Source: Mesobacillus sp. S13 (lineage in GTDB: Bacteria > Bacillota > Bacilli > Bacillales > Cytobacillaceae). From it: a stretch of DNA of 64,000 nucleotides. The position numbers were made by a program, and so were the translations under genes. The first letter of the stretch is position 1, and each line of letters begins with the position of its first letter. Location of the stretch: assembly GCF_020422885.1 (NCBI RefSeq), contig NZ_CP084622.1, positions 3,367,001-3,431,000 on the forward strand. The letters run 5' to 3'. Positions 35,507-44,983 of the stretch are shown here, piece by piece. A model generated the notes under the pieces. It made no database searches, was not told the DNA's origin, and saw only the letters and a program-made list of their open reading frames with translations.

Positions 35507-36266
35507 AGCTATTCACACGCTCAATCTCAATATCTTTCAATAGCTCTCGGACAACATGGCTTGCCATGATCAGACCTGCTACTGACGGTACAAAAGCATT
35601 GGAAGATGGCGGCATTTTCGCTTTCCGGATTTCCGCATTATCATTGCCGACCTCTTTTCGGACATCTTCGCGGATCACGATTGGACTTTCATCGGAAAAT
35701 ACGACGGGAATCCCCTTCTTGATACCCTCTTTACGCAGACGAGTACGTATCACTTTAGCAAGTGGGTCTGTGTGCGTCTTGAAAATATCAGCAATCTGGA
35801 AGCGGGTCGGATCCATTTTATTTGCTGCTCCCATACTAGAAATCATCGGGATGTCGCGCTTGATCGCTTCCTTGATTAAATGGATTTTATAAGAAATCGT
35901 ATCCGATGCATCAACGATAAAGTCCAAGTCATAGCCAAAGATCTCTTCATATGTTTCCTCTGTATAAAACATTTTCAACGCAATGACTTCGCATTCAGGA
36001 TTAATATCCATGATCCTGTCGCGCATCACTTCCACTTTCTGCTTGCCAACAGTTGAAAGAAGCGCTATCAGCTGTCTGTTGACATTCGTGATGTCAACAT
36101 CATCCTTATCAATCAAAATCAGCTTGCCAACTCCAGACCTTGCCAGAGCCTCTGCCGCAAACGAACCTACCCCGCCTATTCCTAAAACCGCGACGGTGCT
36201 ATTCTTCATTATATCCAGGCCTTCTTTGCCAATGGCCAATTCATTACGAGAAAATTGATGAAGCAT
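35505..36266 (-). CDS. tcdA: tRNA threonylcarbamoyladenosine dehydratase TcdA (YrvM)
   Basis: A 253-residue E1-like ThiF/MoeB-family enzyme that cyclises t6A37 of tRNAs to ct6A. The adenylate-binding GIGGVGSFAAEALARSGVGKLILIDKDDVD segment (about 30-59) is complete. Arg/Asn residues in NVNRQ and the DASDTISYKIHL segment follow. The gene is the YrvM neighbour of rarA and aspS seen in B. subtilis. The 5' side borders repeat array 3 and the inserted IS element, so its promoter must lie within about 170 bases upstream. Confidence 0.93.
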   Translation of the reverse strand: MLHQFSRNELAIGKEGLDIMKNSTVAVLGIGGVGSFAAEALARSGVGKLILIDKDDVDITNVNRQLIALLSTVGKQKVEVMRDRIMDINPECEVIALKMFYTEETYEEIFGYDLDFIVDASDTISYKIHLIKEAIKRDIPMISSMGAANKMDPTRFQIADIFKTHTDPLAKVIRTRLRKEGIKKGIPVVFSDESPIVIREDVRKEVGNDNAEIRKAKMPPSSNAFVPSVAGLIMASHVVRELLKDIEIERVNS

Positions 36267-36438
36267 CCATACTCACTCCAAATTTAAGATTAATGTTACT
36301 ATCTATACCCGCTTTTGAATATAACATACCCTTCATTAATTTCAAGTATTTTTATAGGAATTGATGTGTATGTAAGTCTTGGTAGAGCAACTCATTGAAA
36401 GAAGGCTGACTTTCTAAGAAATGTCTATTAGATGAATT

Positions 36439-36703
36439 CTATCGGACAAACCAAGCCTAATTTCCATAAATTTGTCCATTAGAATGGCTCTATCGGACAA
36501 ATTAAAGTCTGTTTCCCCTAAATTTGTCCATTAGAGGGTTGCTATCGGACAAATCGAAACATGATTTCCTATTATTTGTCCATTAGAGGAGCTCTATCGG
36601 ACCAATTAAAGCCTGTTTCCCCTAAATTTGTCCATTAGAGGAACTCTATCGGACAAACCCAAGCCCGATTTCCATAAATTTGTCCATTAGAGGGGTGCTA
36701 TCG
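36439..36703. repeat. Tandem array 3, left part: 52-bp palindromic units
   Basis: CTATCGG boxes begin at 36439, 36490, 36542, 36594, 36646 and 36698, 51 to 52 bases apart. Between boxes runs a filler with AAATTTGTCCATTAGAG, which pairs with CTCTATCGGACAAA of the next unit. The last unit is interrupted at TGCTATCG by the IS256-family element, and the array resumes in phase at 38165. Confidence 0.93.
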
Positions 36704-38162
36704 GATTAAGTCCGTATAATTGTGTAAAAATAAAGAGTCATTTTATTCACTCTTGGCAACACTGTTTTCAACCACGATAAACAAGTGAAAAGAGGAATAT
36801 AAATGACTCAAGTACAGTTTAACCTGAATGTTGATGTTTTAAAAGAAGCTATTGTAAATTCCAATCTTGATATGGTGATTAAATCTGCCGTTGTGTTGGT
36901 ATTAAATGAGTTTATGGAAAAGGAAAGAGACGACTATTTAAAGGCTGCACCTTATGAACGTGCTGTCGAACGTCGTGACTACCGGAACGGTTACTATGAA
37001 CGTGAGCTGTTGATGAGTATTGGAAATATAGCCCTAAAGGTTCCACGGACGCGTAATGGAGAATTTTCAACCACCGTTTTCGAAAAGTATGCCCGGTGTG
37101 ATCAAGCTATGGTCCTCTCCATGTTGGAGATGGTTGTCAATGGTGTTTCGACCCGGAAAGTGACCAACATCGTGGAACAGCTTTGTGGAAAGAATGTTTC
37201 CAAGTCCTTTGTTTCATCCCTTACACAGAAGCTTGATCCCATTGTAAATGAATGGGCTGGGCGACCTTTGAATACTACCTACTACCCTTACGTTTTTGCA
37301 GATGCCATGTATATAAAGGTGCGAGAGCACCATCGTGTCGTATCTAAGGCTGTTTATATTGCAACAGCCATTACAGAGAATCATACACGTGAAATCCTTG
37401 GCCTTAGTGTTGACCATACGGAAAGTTTTGAAAGCTGGAGCCGTTTTTTTCAACAGCTTAAATCACGCGGACTCCAATCACCAAAACTTATAATTTCAGA
37501 TGCCCACCAAGGACTACAGAAAGCCATCCAACGTGAATTTATTGGCACTGCTTGGCAAAGATGCAATGTCCATTTCAAACGGAATATTATTGATAAATTG
37601 CCTAAAAAGGATTCAGCCGAAATCCGCATGATGATTAAGCGAGTATTTGAAGCAGTTACGATTGAAGATGTACGCCGGTTCAAGGATGAATTGATGAACC
37701 GTTTTAGTAATGAGTCAAGGTTTGGAAAAGCGCTTGCTATATTAGATGAAGGTTTCGAAGATACCATACAATATATGAATTTCCCAGAAGCTATCAGGAT
37801 CCATATCCGAAGCACCAACTCATTGGAACGGCTGAACCAGGAGGTTCGTAGAAGAGAAAGAGTGATTCGTATTTTCCCTAATTCCCAATCTGCGTATCGT
37901 TTGGTTGGCGCTGTTCTGATGCATTACCATGTGTCAGACTACTCAAAGAGGAAATCTTTAAAGGGTCGGGTATATTAGCCGCATTTTCAGCTCCACTTCC
38001 ATCATGGATGATTACATCTCCGGGAAGGGATATCAAATTGAAAACCATTTGACATCCCTTCCCGAAGATGAAGAAAAGAAACCATGGAAGTTTCGCAAAA
38101 AAATGAAAGGGTTTGGTTGAGATTACTTGCCGTTAATTTTACACAATAACCAGGACTTGACT
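36704..38162 (+). mobile_element. IS256-family insertion sequence with 8-bp target duplication
   Basis: A 1459-bp element. The left end GATTAAGTCCGTATAATTG and right end (complement) AGTCAAGTCCTGGTTATTG share AAGTCC and ATTGTGTAAAA, giving about 26-bp imperfect inverted repeats. The same eight bases, TGCTATCG, flank it at 36696-36703 and 38163-38170, the duplication size of the IS256 family. One intact transposase gene is inside. It sits in the middle of tandem array 3. Confidence 0.93.
36803..37978 (+). CDS. IS256-family transposase
   Basis: A 391-residue mutator-type DDE transposase, full length and without frameshift. The catalytic triad fits D167 in VFADAMYIKV, D233 in IISDAHQGL and E342 in TNSLERLNQEVRRR. 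The CxxH signature C254-H257 (RCNVHF) of this family lies between the second D and the E. GTGAAAAGAGGAATATAA precedes the ATG. About 140 bases between its stop and the right inverted repeat are non-coding or degenerate. The element looks potentially active. Confidence 0.96.
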   Translation: MTQVQFNLNVDVLKEAIVNSNLDMVIKSAVVLVLNEFMEKERDDYLKAAPYERAVERRDYRNGYYERELLMSIGNIALKVPRTRNGEFSTTVFEKYARCDQAMVLSMLEMVVNGVSTRKVTNIVEQLCGKNVSKSFVSSLTQKLDPIVNEWAGRPLNTTYYPYVFADAMYIKVREHHRVVSKAVYIATAITENHTREILGLSVDHTESFESWSRFFQQLKSRGLQSPKLIISDAHQGLQKAIQREFIGTAWQRCNVHFKRNIIDKLPKKDSAEIRMMIKRVFEAVTIEDVRRFKDELMNRFSNESRFGKALAILDEGFEDTIQYMNFPEAIRIHIRSTNSLERLNQEVRRRERVIRIFPNSQSAYRLVGAVLMHYHVSDYSKRKSLKGRVY

Positions 38163-38345
38163 TGCTATCGGACAAATCGAAGTCTGTTTCCCTGAAATTT
38201 GTCCATTAGAATGGCTCTATCGGACCAATTAAAGCCTGTTTCCCCTAAATTTGTCCATTAGAGGAGCTCTATCGGACAAACTCAAGCCTGATTTCCATAA
38301 ATTTGTCCATTAAAGGAGCTCTATCGGACAAACTCAAGCCTGAAA
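38163..38345. repeat. Tandem array 3, right part
   Basis: CTATCGG boxes at 38165, 38217, 38269 and 38321 continue array 3 with exact 52-base spacing beyond the IS element. Removing the IS and one copy of TGCTATCG rejoins both halves into a single uninterrupted array. Nothing else was seen between it and the 6S RNA region (38346-38421). Confidence 0.93.
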
Positions 38346-38421
38346 TTTTAAAAACTGGCCTTTATGTAGATTTCCTTCCAGATACATATACCAATTTTGT
38401 CCTTAACAAGCTTGAGACATC

Positions 38422-38450
38422 AAAAAAACCATGCATTTCTGCATGGTTTT
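38422..38450 (-). terminator. Terminator downstream of 6S RNA
   Basis: The minus-strand stem AACCATGCA / TGCATGGTT ends in TTTTTTTG, close behind the 6S 3' end. Confidence 0.88.
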
Positions 38451-38461
38451 AATTGCGTATG

Positions 38462-38657
38462 TAGGAAGAGTCCCAATCGTGCCGTCGTGTTGGTTGCCTT
38501 CGTCTTGAACCCGCTCTCAGCAGGTGGGTGCCCTGTTCCGGATTTCTGTAAGTCCTCTAGCCAGAGGCATTTACGCGGCCCGAAAACGCGAACTCCCGAA
38601 GGATAGATGTTAGGTCAAAACTTCAGGTTAAACAACGAACACATCAGGACTCTTCGT
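38462..38657 (-). ncRNA. ssrS: 6S RNA (6S-1, BsrA type)
   Basis: Regulator of sigma-A RNA polymerase that mimics an open promoter. The minus-strand transcript begins GAGTCCTGATGTGTTCGTTG, closely resembling the B. subtilis 6S-1 5' end as I remember it. The 3' segment TTGGGACTC pairs with the 5' GAGTCC to close the molecule (38647-38653 with 38466-38472). About 195 nt between these ends matches the known size. The location between aspS and tcdA is the same as for bsrA in B. subtilis. A TATAAT lies just upstream. Confidence 0.88.
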
Positions 38658-38665
38658 TTGTTGTT

Positions 38666-38671
38666 ATTATA
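38666..38671 (-). promoter_or_regulatory. -10 box of the 6S RNA promoter
   Basis: A perfect TATAAT is placed about 10 bases before the predicted 6S 5' end. The -35 is not well conserved (TTGAAG lies at 20-base spacing). Confidence 0.6.
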
Positions 38672-38715
38672 GTACCACAGCCTCGAATGAACTTCAAGAA
38701 TATGGCCACTGGATA

Positions 38716-40491
38716 TTACTGGTCTTTTTTAACATTTAGTGACAAATGCAATTCATCAAGCTGTGCTCCGCTTACCTCACCAGGAGCGTCTGTCAACAGA
38801 TCGCTTGCGCTTGCTGTCTTCGGGAATGCAATGGTATCGCGCAGGTTTGAACGGCCAGCAAGAAGCATGACCATCCTGTCCAGGCCGAGAGCGATCCCGC
38901 CATGTGGAGGCGTTCCATATTCGAATGCTTCTAGCAGGAATCCAAACTGTTCGACTGCCTGTTCCTTTGTGAAGCCAAGGACAGAGAACATTTTTTCTTG
39001 GACATCTCTTTCAAAAATCCTTAGAGAGCCGCCGCCTAGTTCATAGCCGTTCAGTACAAGGTCATATGCCTGTGCCTTGACACTTGCCGGATCACTTTCC
39101 AGTAAAGGCAAGTCTTCTCGCGCTGGCATCGTGAATGGATGGTGAGCAGCGAAATAACGATCTGCTTCCTCGTCGAACTCCAGTAGCGGCCAATCTGTAA
39201 TCCAAAGGAAGTTGAATTTGCTCTGGTCAATGAGGCCAAGCTCTTTACCAAGCTTTAAGCGCAATGCTCCAAGTGCATCTGCCACCACGGACATTTTATC
39301 TGCAACGAAAAGAAGGAGGTCTCCAGCTTCGACTTCAAGCTTTGTCTTGAGCGTCGTTTGCTCTTCTTCCCCGAAAAATTTGGAGATAGGCCCTTTAAGT
39401 CCATCTTCTTCGGCTTTCAACCATGCAAGGCCTTTAGCGCCGTATACAGATACAAACTCTGTCAAAGCGTCGATATCTTTTCGGGAGTAGTTCGCTGCCG
39501 CACCTTTAACATTGATTGCCTTTACCTGACCGCCATTTGCGACTGCTGAAGCGAAGACTTTGAACCCTGATTCCTTCACCGTTTCTGAAAGGTCAACCAG
39601 TTCCATGCCAAAACGAGTATCAGGCTTATCAGAACCGAAGCGGCTCATTGCCTCTTCATAGCTCATGCGAGGGAATGGCTCTGTCACATCCAGGCCTTTT
39701 ACACCCTTCATGACCTTTTGCATCATTTTTTCAGTAAGGCCCATGATTTCTTCCTGGCTCATGAAGCTTGTTTCAATATCGATTTGTGTGAATTCCGGCT
39801 GGCGGTCAGCTCGCAAGTCTTCATCGCGGAAGCAGCGGGCAATCTGGTAATAACGCTCAAAGCCGCCAACCATCATCAACTGCTTAAAAATCTGCGGTGA
39901 TTGTGGAAGAGCGTAGAATTCACCCGGGTGTACCCGGCTTGGTACCAGATAGTCACGAGCTCCTTCCGGTGTACTTTTAGTCAAAATTGGTGTTTCTACA
40001 TCAAGGAAGCCTTCTCCGTCCAGGAAGTCACGGATTGCCTTAGTTACCTGATGCCTCATCTTGAATGTTTCGAACATGACCGGGCGACGGAGGTCAAGAT
40101 AACGATATTTCAGACGGACATCTTCTGATACATCTGTTTTATCAGCAATCACGAAAGGAGTCGTTTTCGCTTCGTTGATGATTGTAAGCTCTTCAGCCTG
40201 GACTTCGATCCTTCCAGTCTTTAGATTTTCATTGACGCTTCCTTCGCTGCGGGCAATGACCGTTCCTTTCACATCAAGAACGTATTCTGTACGCACCTTC
40301 TCAGCGAGCGACAGCGCCTCTGGTGACACATCAGGATTGAAGACAATCTGGACAAGTCCTGTCCTGTCACGCAAGTCGATGAAAATCAGACCGCCAAGAT
40401 CCCGGCGTTTCTGCACCCAGCCTTTCAACGTTACCTTTTCACCGATAGCCTCTTCCGTTACTTCACCGCAAAAATATGATCTCCCAAACAT
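38716..40491 (-). CDS. aspS: Aspartate--tRNA ligase
   Basis: A 591-residue class IIb synthetase. The N-terminal OB-fold anticodon domain contains [22 protein letters not shown]. The catalytic core has motif 2 in [22 protein letters not shown] and motif 3 in [16 protein letters not shown] near the C-terminus. The bacterial GAD insertion is present, giving normal length. The ATG at 40491 follows AGAGGGGGAGTTTCG. It starts 13 bases after hisS ends, and both depend on the histidine-type T-box upstream of hisS. Whether it is discriminating for tRNA-Asp cannot be judged here. Confidence 0.97.
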   Translation of the reverse strand: MFGRSYFCGEVTEEAIGEKVTLKGWVQKRRDLGGLIFIDLRDRTGLVQIVFNPDVSPEALSLAEKVRTEYVLDVKGTVIARSEGSVNENLKTGRIEVQAEELTIINEAKTTPFVIADKTDVSEDVRLKYRYLDLRRPVMFETFKMRHQVTKAIRDFLDGEGFLDVETPILTKSTPEGARDYLVPSRVHPGEFYALPQSPQIFKQLMMVGGFERYYQIARCFRDEDLRADRQPEFTQIDIETSFMSQEEIMGLTEKMMQKVMKGVKGLDVTEPFPRMSYEEAMSRFGSDKPDTRFGMELVDLSETVKESGFKVFASAVANGGQVKAINVKGAAANYSRKDIDALTEFVSVYGAKGLAWLKAEEDGLKGPISKFFGEEEQTTLKTKLEVEAGDLLLFVADKMSVVADALGALRLKLGKELGLIDQSKFNFLWITDWPLLEFDEEADRYFAAHHPFTMPAREDLPLLESDPASVKAQAYDLVLNGYELGGGSLRIFERDVQEKMFSVLGFTKEQAVEQFGFLLEAFEYGTPPHGGIALGLDRMVMLLAGRSNLRDTIAFPKTASASDLLTDAPGEVSGAQLDELHLSLNVKKDQ

Positions 40492-40504
40492 CGAAACTCC
40501 CCCT

Positions 40505-41782
40505 CTACTTACAGATATCCTTGAATTTTTCAATGAAACTCTCAAGCGGCAGTTGAATTTGTTCCCCATCCGCCATTGATTTCAGGTTAATTTTCTTCTC
40601 TTTTAATTCGTCCTCACCAAGCACTGCCACATATCTTGCATTCATTCTGTCAGCAGCCTTGAATTGAGCTTTGATTTTACGATCCTGATAGTCTCTTTCT
40701 GCAGAGAATCCTGCCATTCTCAAATTGTGGAGCAAACCAACAGTATAATCCTTGGCTTCATCTCCCAATGCAACGAGGTAGCAATCGATTCCTTCATTAA
40801 CAGGAAGCTCAACACCCTCAGCATCCAATGCTGCAAGCAATCTTTCAATACTCAACGCAAATCCAATCCCAGGTGTTTCCGGTCCGCCGATTTCTTCTAC
40901 AAGGCCATTGTATCTGCCGCCGCCGCAAAGAGTCGTGATTGCGCCAAAGCCTTCAGCATCGCTCATTATTTCAAAGGCTGTGTGGTTATAATAATCCAAC
41001 CCACGCACTAGATTCGCATCGACCTCGAATTCAATCCCTAGATCAGTCAGGTACTTTGTGACTTTATTAAAATATTGAGCAGAGTCATCTGTCAGATAAT
41101 CGATGATGGAAGGAGCTGATTTCATTAATTCGTGGTCACGGTCTGCCTTGCAATCCAGGATACGCATAGGATTTTTTTCTAAGCGGTTCTGGCAGTCACT
41201 GCAAAATTCCCCGATCCGAGGCTCGAAATGGCTGACCAAAGCATCCCTGTGAGCTTTTCTGCTTTCCTTATCACCCAGACTGTTTACAACCAGCTTAAGC
41301 TTTTTCAAGCCAAGTTCCTTATACAGAGACATGGCAAGGGAAATCACCTCAGCATCGATTGCTGGATCCGCGCTTCCCATTGCCTCGACACCAAACTGGA
41401 CAAACTGGCGGAAACGTCCAGCCTGCGGGCGTTCGTAGCGGAACATTGGTCCCATGTAATAGAGTTTCACTGGCTGATTAGGACTTCCAAACATTTTATT
41501 TTCGACAAAAGAGCGTACAGCCGCTGCCGTGCCTTCAGGACGAAGCGTCAGGCTGCGGTCACCCCTGTCAGTGAATGTATACATTTCTTTCTGGACGATA
41601 TCCGTTGTATCTCCAACGCTTCGTTTGAATAAATCTGTATGCTCGAAAATCGGTGTCCTTAATTCCCGATATTGATATCTTTCACAAAGTTCTCTCGCCT
41701 TCGCTTCAATGAGCTGCCATTTCTCTGTCTGGCCTGGCAAAATGTCCTGTGTTCCGCGTGGAATATTGATTTGATTAGACAC
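40505..41782 (-). CDS. hisS: Histidine--tRNA ligase
   Basis: A 425-residue class II synthetase. [19 protein letters not shown] opens the protein. Motif 2 is [14 protein letters not shown]; the histidine-binding signatures are [14 protein letters not shown] and [14 protein letters not shown]; and the C-terminal anticodon-binding domain is present. The start is GTG at 41782, seven bases after GGAGGAGG, in preference to the longer frame that includes that site. It is the first gene of the hisS-aspS operon and is controlled by the T-box leader. Confidence 0.97.
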   Translation of the reverse strand: MSNQINIPRGTQDILPGQTEKWQLIEAKARELCERYQYRELRTPIFEHTDLFKRSVGDTTDIVQKEMYTFTDRGDRSLTLRPEGTAAAVRSFVENKMFGSPNQPVKLYYMGPMFRYERPQAGRFRQFVQFGVEAMGSADPAIDAEVISLAMSLYKELGLKKLKLVVNSLGDKESRKAHRDALVSHFEPRIGEFCSDCQNRLEKNPMRILDCKADRDHELMKSAPSIIDYLTDDSAQYFNKVTKYLTDLGIEFEVDANLVRGLDYYNHTAFEIMSDAEGFGAITTLCGGGRYNGLVEEIGGPETPGIGFALSIERLLAALDAEGVELPVNEGIDCYLVALGDEAKDYTVGLLHNLRMAGFSAERDYQDRKIKAQFKAADRMNARYVAVLGEDELKEKKINLKSMADGEQIQLPLESFIEKFKDICK

Positions 41783-41931
41783 AGTGCATCCTCCTCCATT
41801 CATTTCAAATCATTTTTATAGGCATTTTTACTGTTCTCGTTACTTTAATCCTGAGCGGGGCTTAACGCATAAAGCCCTTTTCAAAAAGCAACACACTATG
41901 CAAAACCAGCCTTATGTAAAAAAAAGAATAC

Positions 41932-42217
41932 AAAAAAGCCCCCAATCCCTTGCCATAATAACAAGGGACGAGAGCTTTGTATTCCCGTGGTGCCACCCTA
42001 ATTGAAGCGCATGAATGCACTTCCTCTTTAACAGTTAACGCCTGATTACGTCTTCTTCTAATGATGGGATTGCCCATGTTCAAAGAAAATCCTACGGAGT
42101 GTTCATTCACCAAGTCATCATGCAGAAATGCTTTCAGCCAGGGCATTCCCTCTCTTTTCACGTGTTTCACGGCTACTATGCTCCATCAACGGTATGTTTT
42201 CTATATAACATTTTATT
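41932..42217 (-). promoter_or_regulatory. T-box leader of hisS-aspS (specifier CAC, His)
   Basis: The minus strand carries the T-box AGGGTGGCACCACGG. A terminator made of GCTCTCGTCCCTTG and following bases ends in TTTTTTG. In Stem I the segment TGAATGAACACTCCGTAGG presents CAC, a histidine codon. Uncharged tRNA-His should relieve termination before hisS-aspS. It explains most of the gap 41783-42259. Confidence 0.93.
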
Positions 42218-42223
42218 TATATT

Positions 42224-42252
42224 ATAATACGGAGTCCAAATGGCCTTGTCAA
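42224..42252 (-). promoter_or_regulatory. Sigma-A promoter of hisS-aspS
   Basis: TTGACA (42247-42252) and TATTAT (42224-42229) with a 17-base spacer, starting within ten bases of the yrzK stop. Confidence 0.85.
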
Positions 42253-42259
42253 GCACAAT

Positions 42260-42436
42260 TCAAGAACGTTCAATCTGTTTTTTAAGTTTTCTAACATCAC
42301 GGAGAGAAAGCCCGAATTCCGAAGCTAATTCTACTGTGTTGGCGCTCTGTTCTTTCTGGATAAAATCGTGGAAATCGACTCCGAACAATTGATTCTCCCC
42401 AAATGATGCAGAATTTCCTTTTTCACTGAACCGCAT
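42260..42436 (-). CDS. YrzK-like small helix-turn-helix protein
   Basis: A 58-residue protein whose C-terminal half, TVELASEFGLSLRDVRKLKKQIERS, looks like a sigma-70 region 4 or recombinase-type helix-turn-helix. GGAAGGTGATACC precedes the ATG at 42436. Its place upstream of hisS corresponds to B. subtilis yrzK. It has no partner gene on the same strand upstream, and yrvJ diverges from it. DNA binding is inferred from the motif only. Confidence 0.7.
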   Translation of the reverse strand: MRFSEKGNSASFGENQLFGVDFHDFIQKEQSANTVELASEFGLSLRDVRKLKKQIERS

Positions 42437-42625
42437 GGTATCACCTTCCAATGTTTATTGCTTACTATTCTTCCCAGCGACTGTGAAAAGTTTTCATCTT
42501 TTTGCGATATTCTTTTTCACTTGAAATTTTTTCGTTCAATACCGATATAAGAGAAAAGTCCTCGTGATTTTGACGGAAAAATCAGGTAATATATTTTTTA
42601 TAGAGAATGAGAGGGAGGGAGATCA

Positions 42626-44395
42626 TTGTCCAGAATTAAAATGGTTCCTATCATCCTTTGCTTGATGCTCATTTTTGGGAGCCTTCCAGCTTTTGATTCT
42701 GCTCAAGCAGATAACGGGAGCGTCTCGATTACAGCAACAAGCTTGAATGTAAGGTCGGGACCTGGACTAAGTTACCCGATATCAGGGTCAGTGAATAAAG
42801 GTGAAAAGTATTCAATCGTCAAGGAAGAAGGCGATTGGATCCAGATCAGCCTTAACGGCAGCAAGAAGGGATGGGTTGCAGAGTGGTTCACTGCTAAGGA
42901 AGCGCCCACGACAGCGGCTTCACCAGCTGTTTCATCAAATTCCAACGGTTCAGGAAGCGTCACCGTCAATGGTTTGCGAGTTAGAAAAGGCCCGGGCACC
43001 AATCACCAGGTAGTAGGCTCGTTTAACATTGGACAAGCTGTCGAAATCCTTGGCTTCAACGGGAATTGGGCAGAAGTGCGCACGAATAGCATACAGGGTT
43101 GGGTTTCGAAGGAATACATATCTGTAAAAGAGAGTAAAGCAACTGAAGCGCCGGCAGTCAGTAGTAAAACAAGCGGGACGGTCACTGCTACCTCCTTGAA
43201 TGTAAGGGAAAAACCTTCATTGAACGCTGCAAAAGTAGGACAATTAAATTATGGCGCTGCAGTTACAGTCCATTCCCAGTCCAATGGATGGGCCGAAATT
43301 ACCTACTCAGGAAAAAATGCCTGGGTAAGCGCTCAGTATTTGAAAATTGGCGGAAAATCAACTCCAGACAACGGAAAGCCGCCAACCCCTGTTGACCAGT
43401 TCACAGGGACGGTAACGGCTTCACAGCTGAACGTCCGTGATAAAAACTCGCTGAATGGAAGCGTGGTTGGTTCAGTATCGAAGGGGCAAAGCTTCAAAAT
43501 TATCGATGAACAAAACAATTGGGTCAAGATTGAGTACCAACCAGGCAAAACAGGCTGGGCAGCTGGCTGGTTTTTCGAAAAAAAGAAAAACGGATCAGCA
43601 GCGTCACCTACTCAGTCCGTTCAAAACAGCAGCGTGTCTATGCTTCATAATGGGACAAACATACGCAAGGGCCCTAGCACAGGCACAGCCGTCATTTTCC
43701 GGGCGAATCAGGGAGACAGCTTTGAAATCCTAAGTGTCGAAAAAGATTGGTACAAAATAGCACTGCCAAATGGCTCTAGAGGGTTTGTAGCAGGCTGGAT
43801 CGTTTCTGTACAAGGAACTGCACCGCAGATAGAGAGGCCCGGAGCAGAAAAGCACACAAAAAATAAAACAATTGTCATAGACCCGGGGCACGGCGGGCGG
43901 GATAATGGGACAACTGGTGTAAGAGGTACTTTGGAAAAGACGCTCACCTTGAAAACAGCCCAGCTTCTATACGACAAACTAAGAGCTGCCGGCACAAACG
44001 TGATCTTAACGAGGAACAATGATCATTATATTTCACTTGCGTCAAGAGTCAGCAGCTCCCATTACCATAACGCCGACGCATTTATCAGCATCCATTACGA
44101 TAGCATCAACGACCGGTCCGTCAGGGGCATGACGACATACTACTACAATTCAAAACAAAAACCGCTGGGTGAACAAATTCACTCAGCTGTAGTCAGCAAA
44201 ACAATGTTGAAGGATCGCGGCACCCGATTTGGCGACTATCACGTCATTAGGGAAAACAAGCAGACGGCCGTCCTCGTGGAATTAGGTTATTTAAGCAATC
44301 CTACTGAAGAGGTGCTTGTCAACACACCTCAATATCAGGAAGCAGTAGCTAACGGGATATTTGAAGGACTTGCCCGCTATTTTAAAAATAATTAA
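42626..44395 (+). CDS. yrvJ: Secreted SH3b-repeat N-acetylmuramoyl-L-alanine amidase YrvJ
   Basis: A 589-residue exported cell-wall amidase. The signal peptide covers residues 1-27 (ending DSAQA). Five bacterial SH3 modules follow, each with a VTATSLNVR or INVRKGPG-type strand: about 31-90, 112-167, 185-240, 258-318 and 336-396. The amidase_3 domain spans about 412-585. Zinc ligands are H in DPGHGG, E in RGTLEKT and H in SIHYDS, and the catalytic E is in VELGYLSNP. The start is TTG at 42626 behind GGGAGGGAGATCA. A strong terminator follows. Confidence 0.94.
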   Translation: MSRIKMVPIILCLMLIFGSLPAFDSAQADNGSVSITATSLNVRSGPGLSYPISGSVNKGEKYSIVKEEGDWIQISLNGSKKGWVAEWFTAKEAPTTAASPAVSSNSNGSGSVTVNGLRVRKGPGTNHQVVGSFNIGQAVEILGFNGNWAEVRTNSIQGWVSKEYISVKESKATEAPAVSSKTSGTVTATSLNVREKPSLNAAKVGQLNYGAAVTVHSQSNGWAEITYSGKNAWVSAQYLKIGGKSTPDNGKPPTPVDQFTGTVTASQLNVRDKNSLNGSVVGSVSKGQSFKIIDEQNNWVKIEYQPGKTGWAAGWFFEKKKNGSAASPTQSVQNSSVSMLHNGTNIRKGPSTGTAVIFRANQGDSFEILSVEKDWYKIALPNGSRGFVAGWIVSVQGTAPQIERPGAEKHTKNKTIVIDPGHGGRDNGTTGVRGTLEKTLTLKTAQLLYDKLRAAGTNVILTRNNDHYISLASRVSSSHYHNADAFISIHYDSINDRSVRGMTTYYYNSKQKPLGEQIHSAVVSKTMLKDRGTRFGDYHVIRENKQTAVLVELGYLSNPTEEVLVNTPQYQEAVANGIFEGLARYFKNN

Positions 44396-44408
44396 GCACG
44401 GTTCCCGG

Positions 44409-44441
44409 ACTGAAGACACCTAACTGTCTTCAGTCTTTTTT
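44409..44441 (+). terminator. Terminator of yrvJ
   Basis: The stem ACTGAAGACA / TGTCTTCAGT is followed by CTTTTTTC, 14 bases after the stop. Confidence 0.92.
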
Positions 44442-44514
44442 CTGTGTGAAGATAAGGGAATAACTTTCTGTACCTTTATGATTGGAGGGAACGAACTGAT
44501 CAGTTTTGAGGAAG

Positions 44515-44900
44515 GTACCCTTATGGCTTCCATCACTGACTCATAGGGTGTCGTTCTGCTCGTTAAAGACCCTTATGAGCTTCCATCACTACCTCATAAG
44601 GGTGCCGTTCCCCTCGATAGAGACCCTTATGACTTCCATCACTACCTCATAAGGGTGGCGTTCCACTCGATAGAGACCCTTATGGCTTCCATCACTACCT
44701 CATAAGGGTGGCGTTCCACTCGATAGAGACCCTTATGGCTTCCATCACTACCTCATAAGGGTGGCGTTCCACTCGATAGAGACCCTTATGGCTTCCATCA
44801 CTACCTCATAAGGGTGTCTTTCCGCGTGATAGGTACCCTTATGGCTTCGGAAACTGATGCATAAGGGTGTCTTTCGAACTGATAGGTACCTTATATCCTT
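44515..44900. repeat. Tandem array 4: seven 53-bp palindromic units
   Basis: ACCCTTATG boxes start at 44517, 44569, 44623, 44676, 44729, 44782 and 44835, with a truncated copy at 44888; spacing is 52, 54 and then 53 bases five times. Each unit pairs ACCCTTATG with CATAAGGGT about 17 bases later. Central units are nearly identical, suggesting recent expansion. The array lies between the convergent yrvJ and dtd genes. Confidence 0.95.
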
Positions 44901-44941
44901 GAATCCCTCCACAAAAGTGCATCTATAGGCAAAATGTCCAA

Positions 44942-44976
44942 TAAAAGAAGGAATCCCGCTCTTGGGATTCCTTCTC
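44942..44976 (-). terminator. Terminator of dtd
   Basis: The minus-strand stem AGAAGGAATCCC / GGGATTCCTTCT is followed by TTTATTGG, eight bases beyond the dtd stop. Confidence 0.88.
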
Positions 44977-44983
44977 TTATTAT

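Noticed and set aside
38004..38120. 38-codon ORF (MDDYISGKGYQIENHL...) after the transposase, inside the IS
   Set aside because: No ribosome binding site, and it is in a different frame from the complete transposase; more likely non-coding or degenerate IS sequence.
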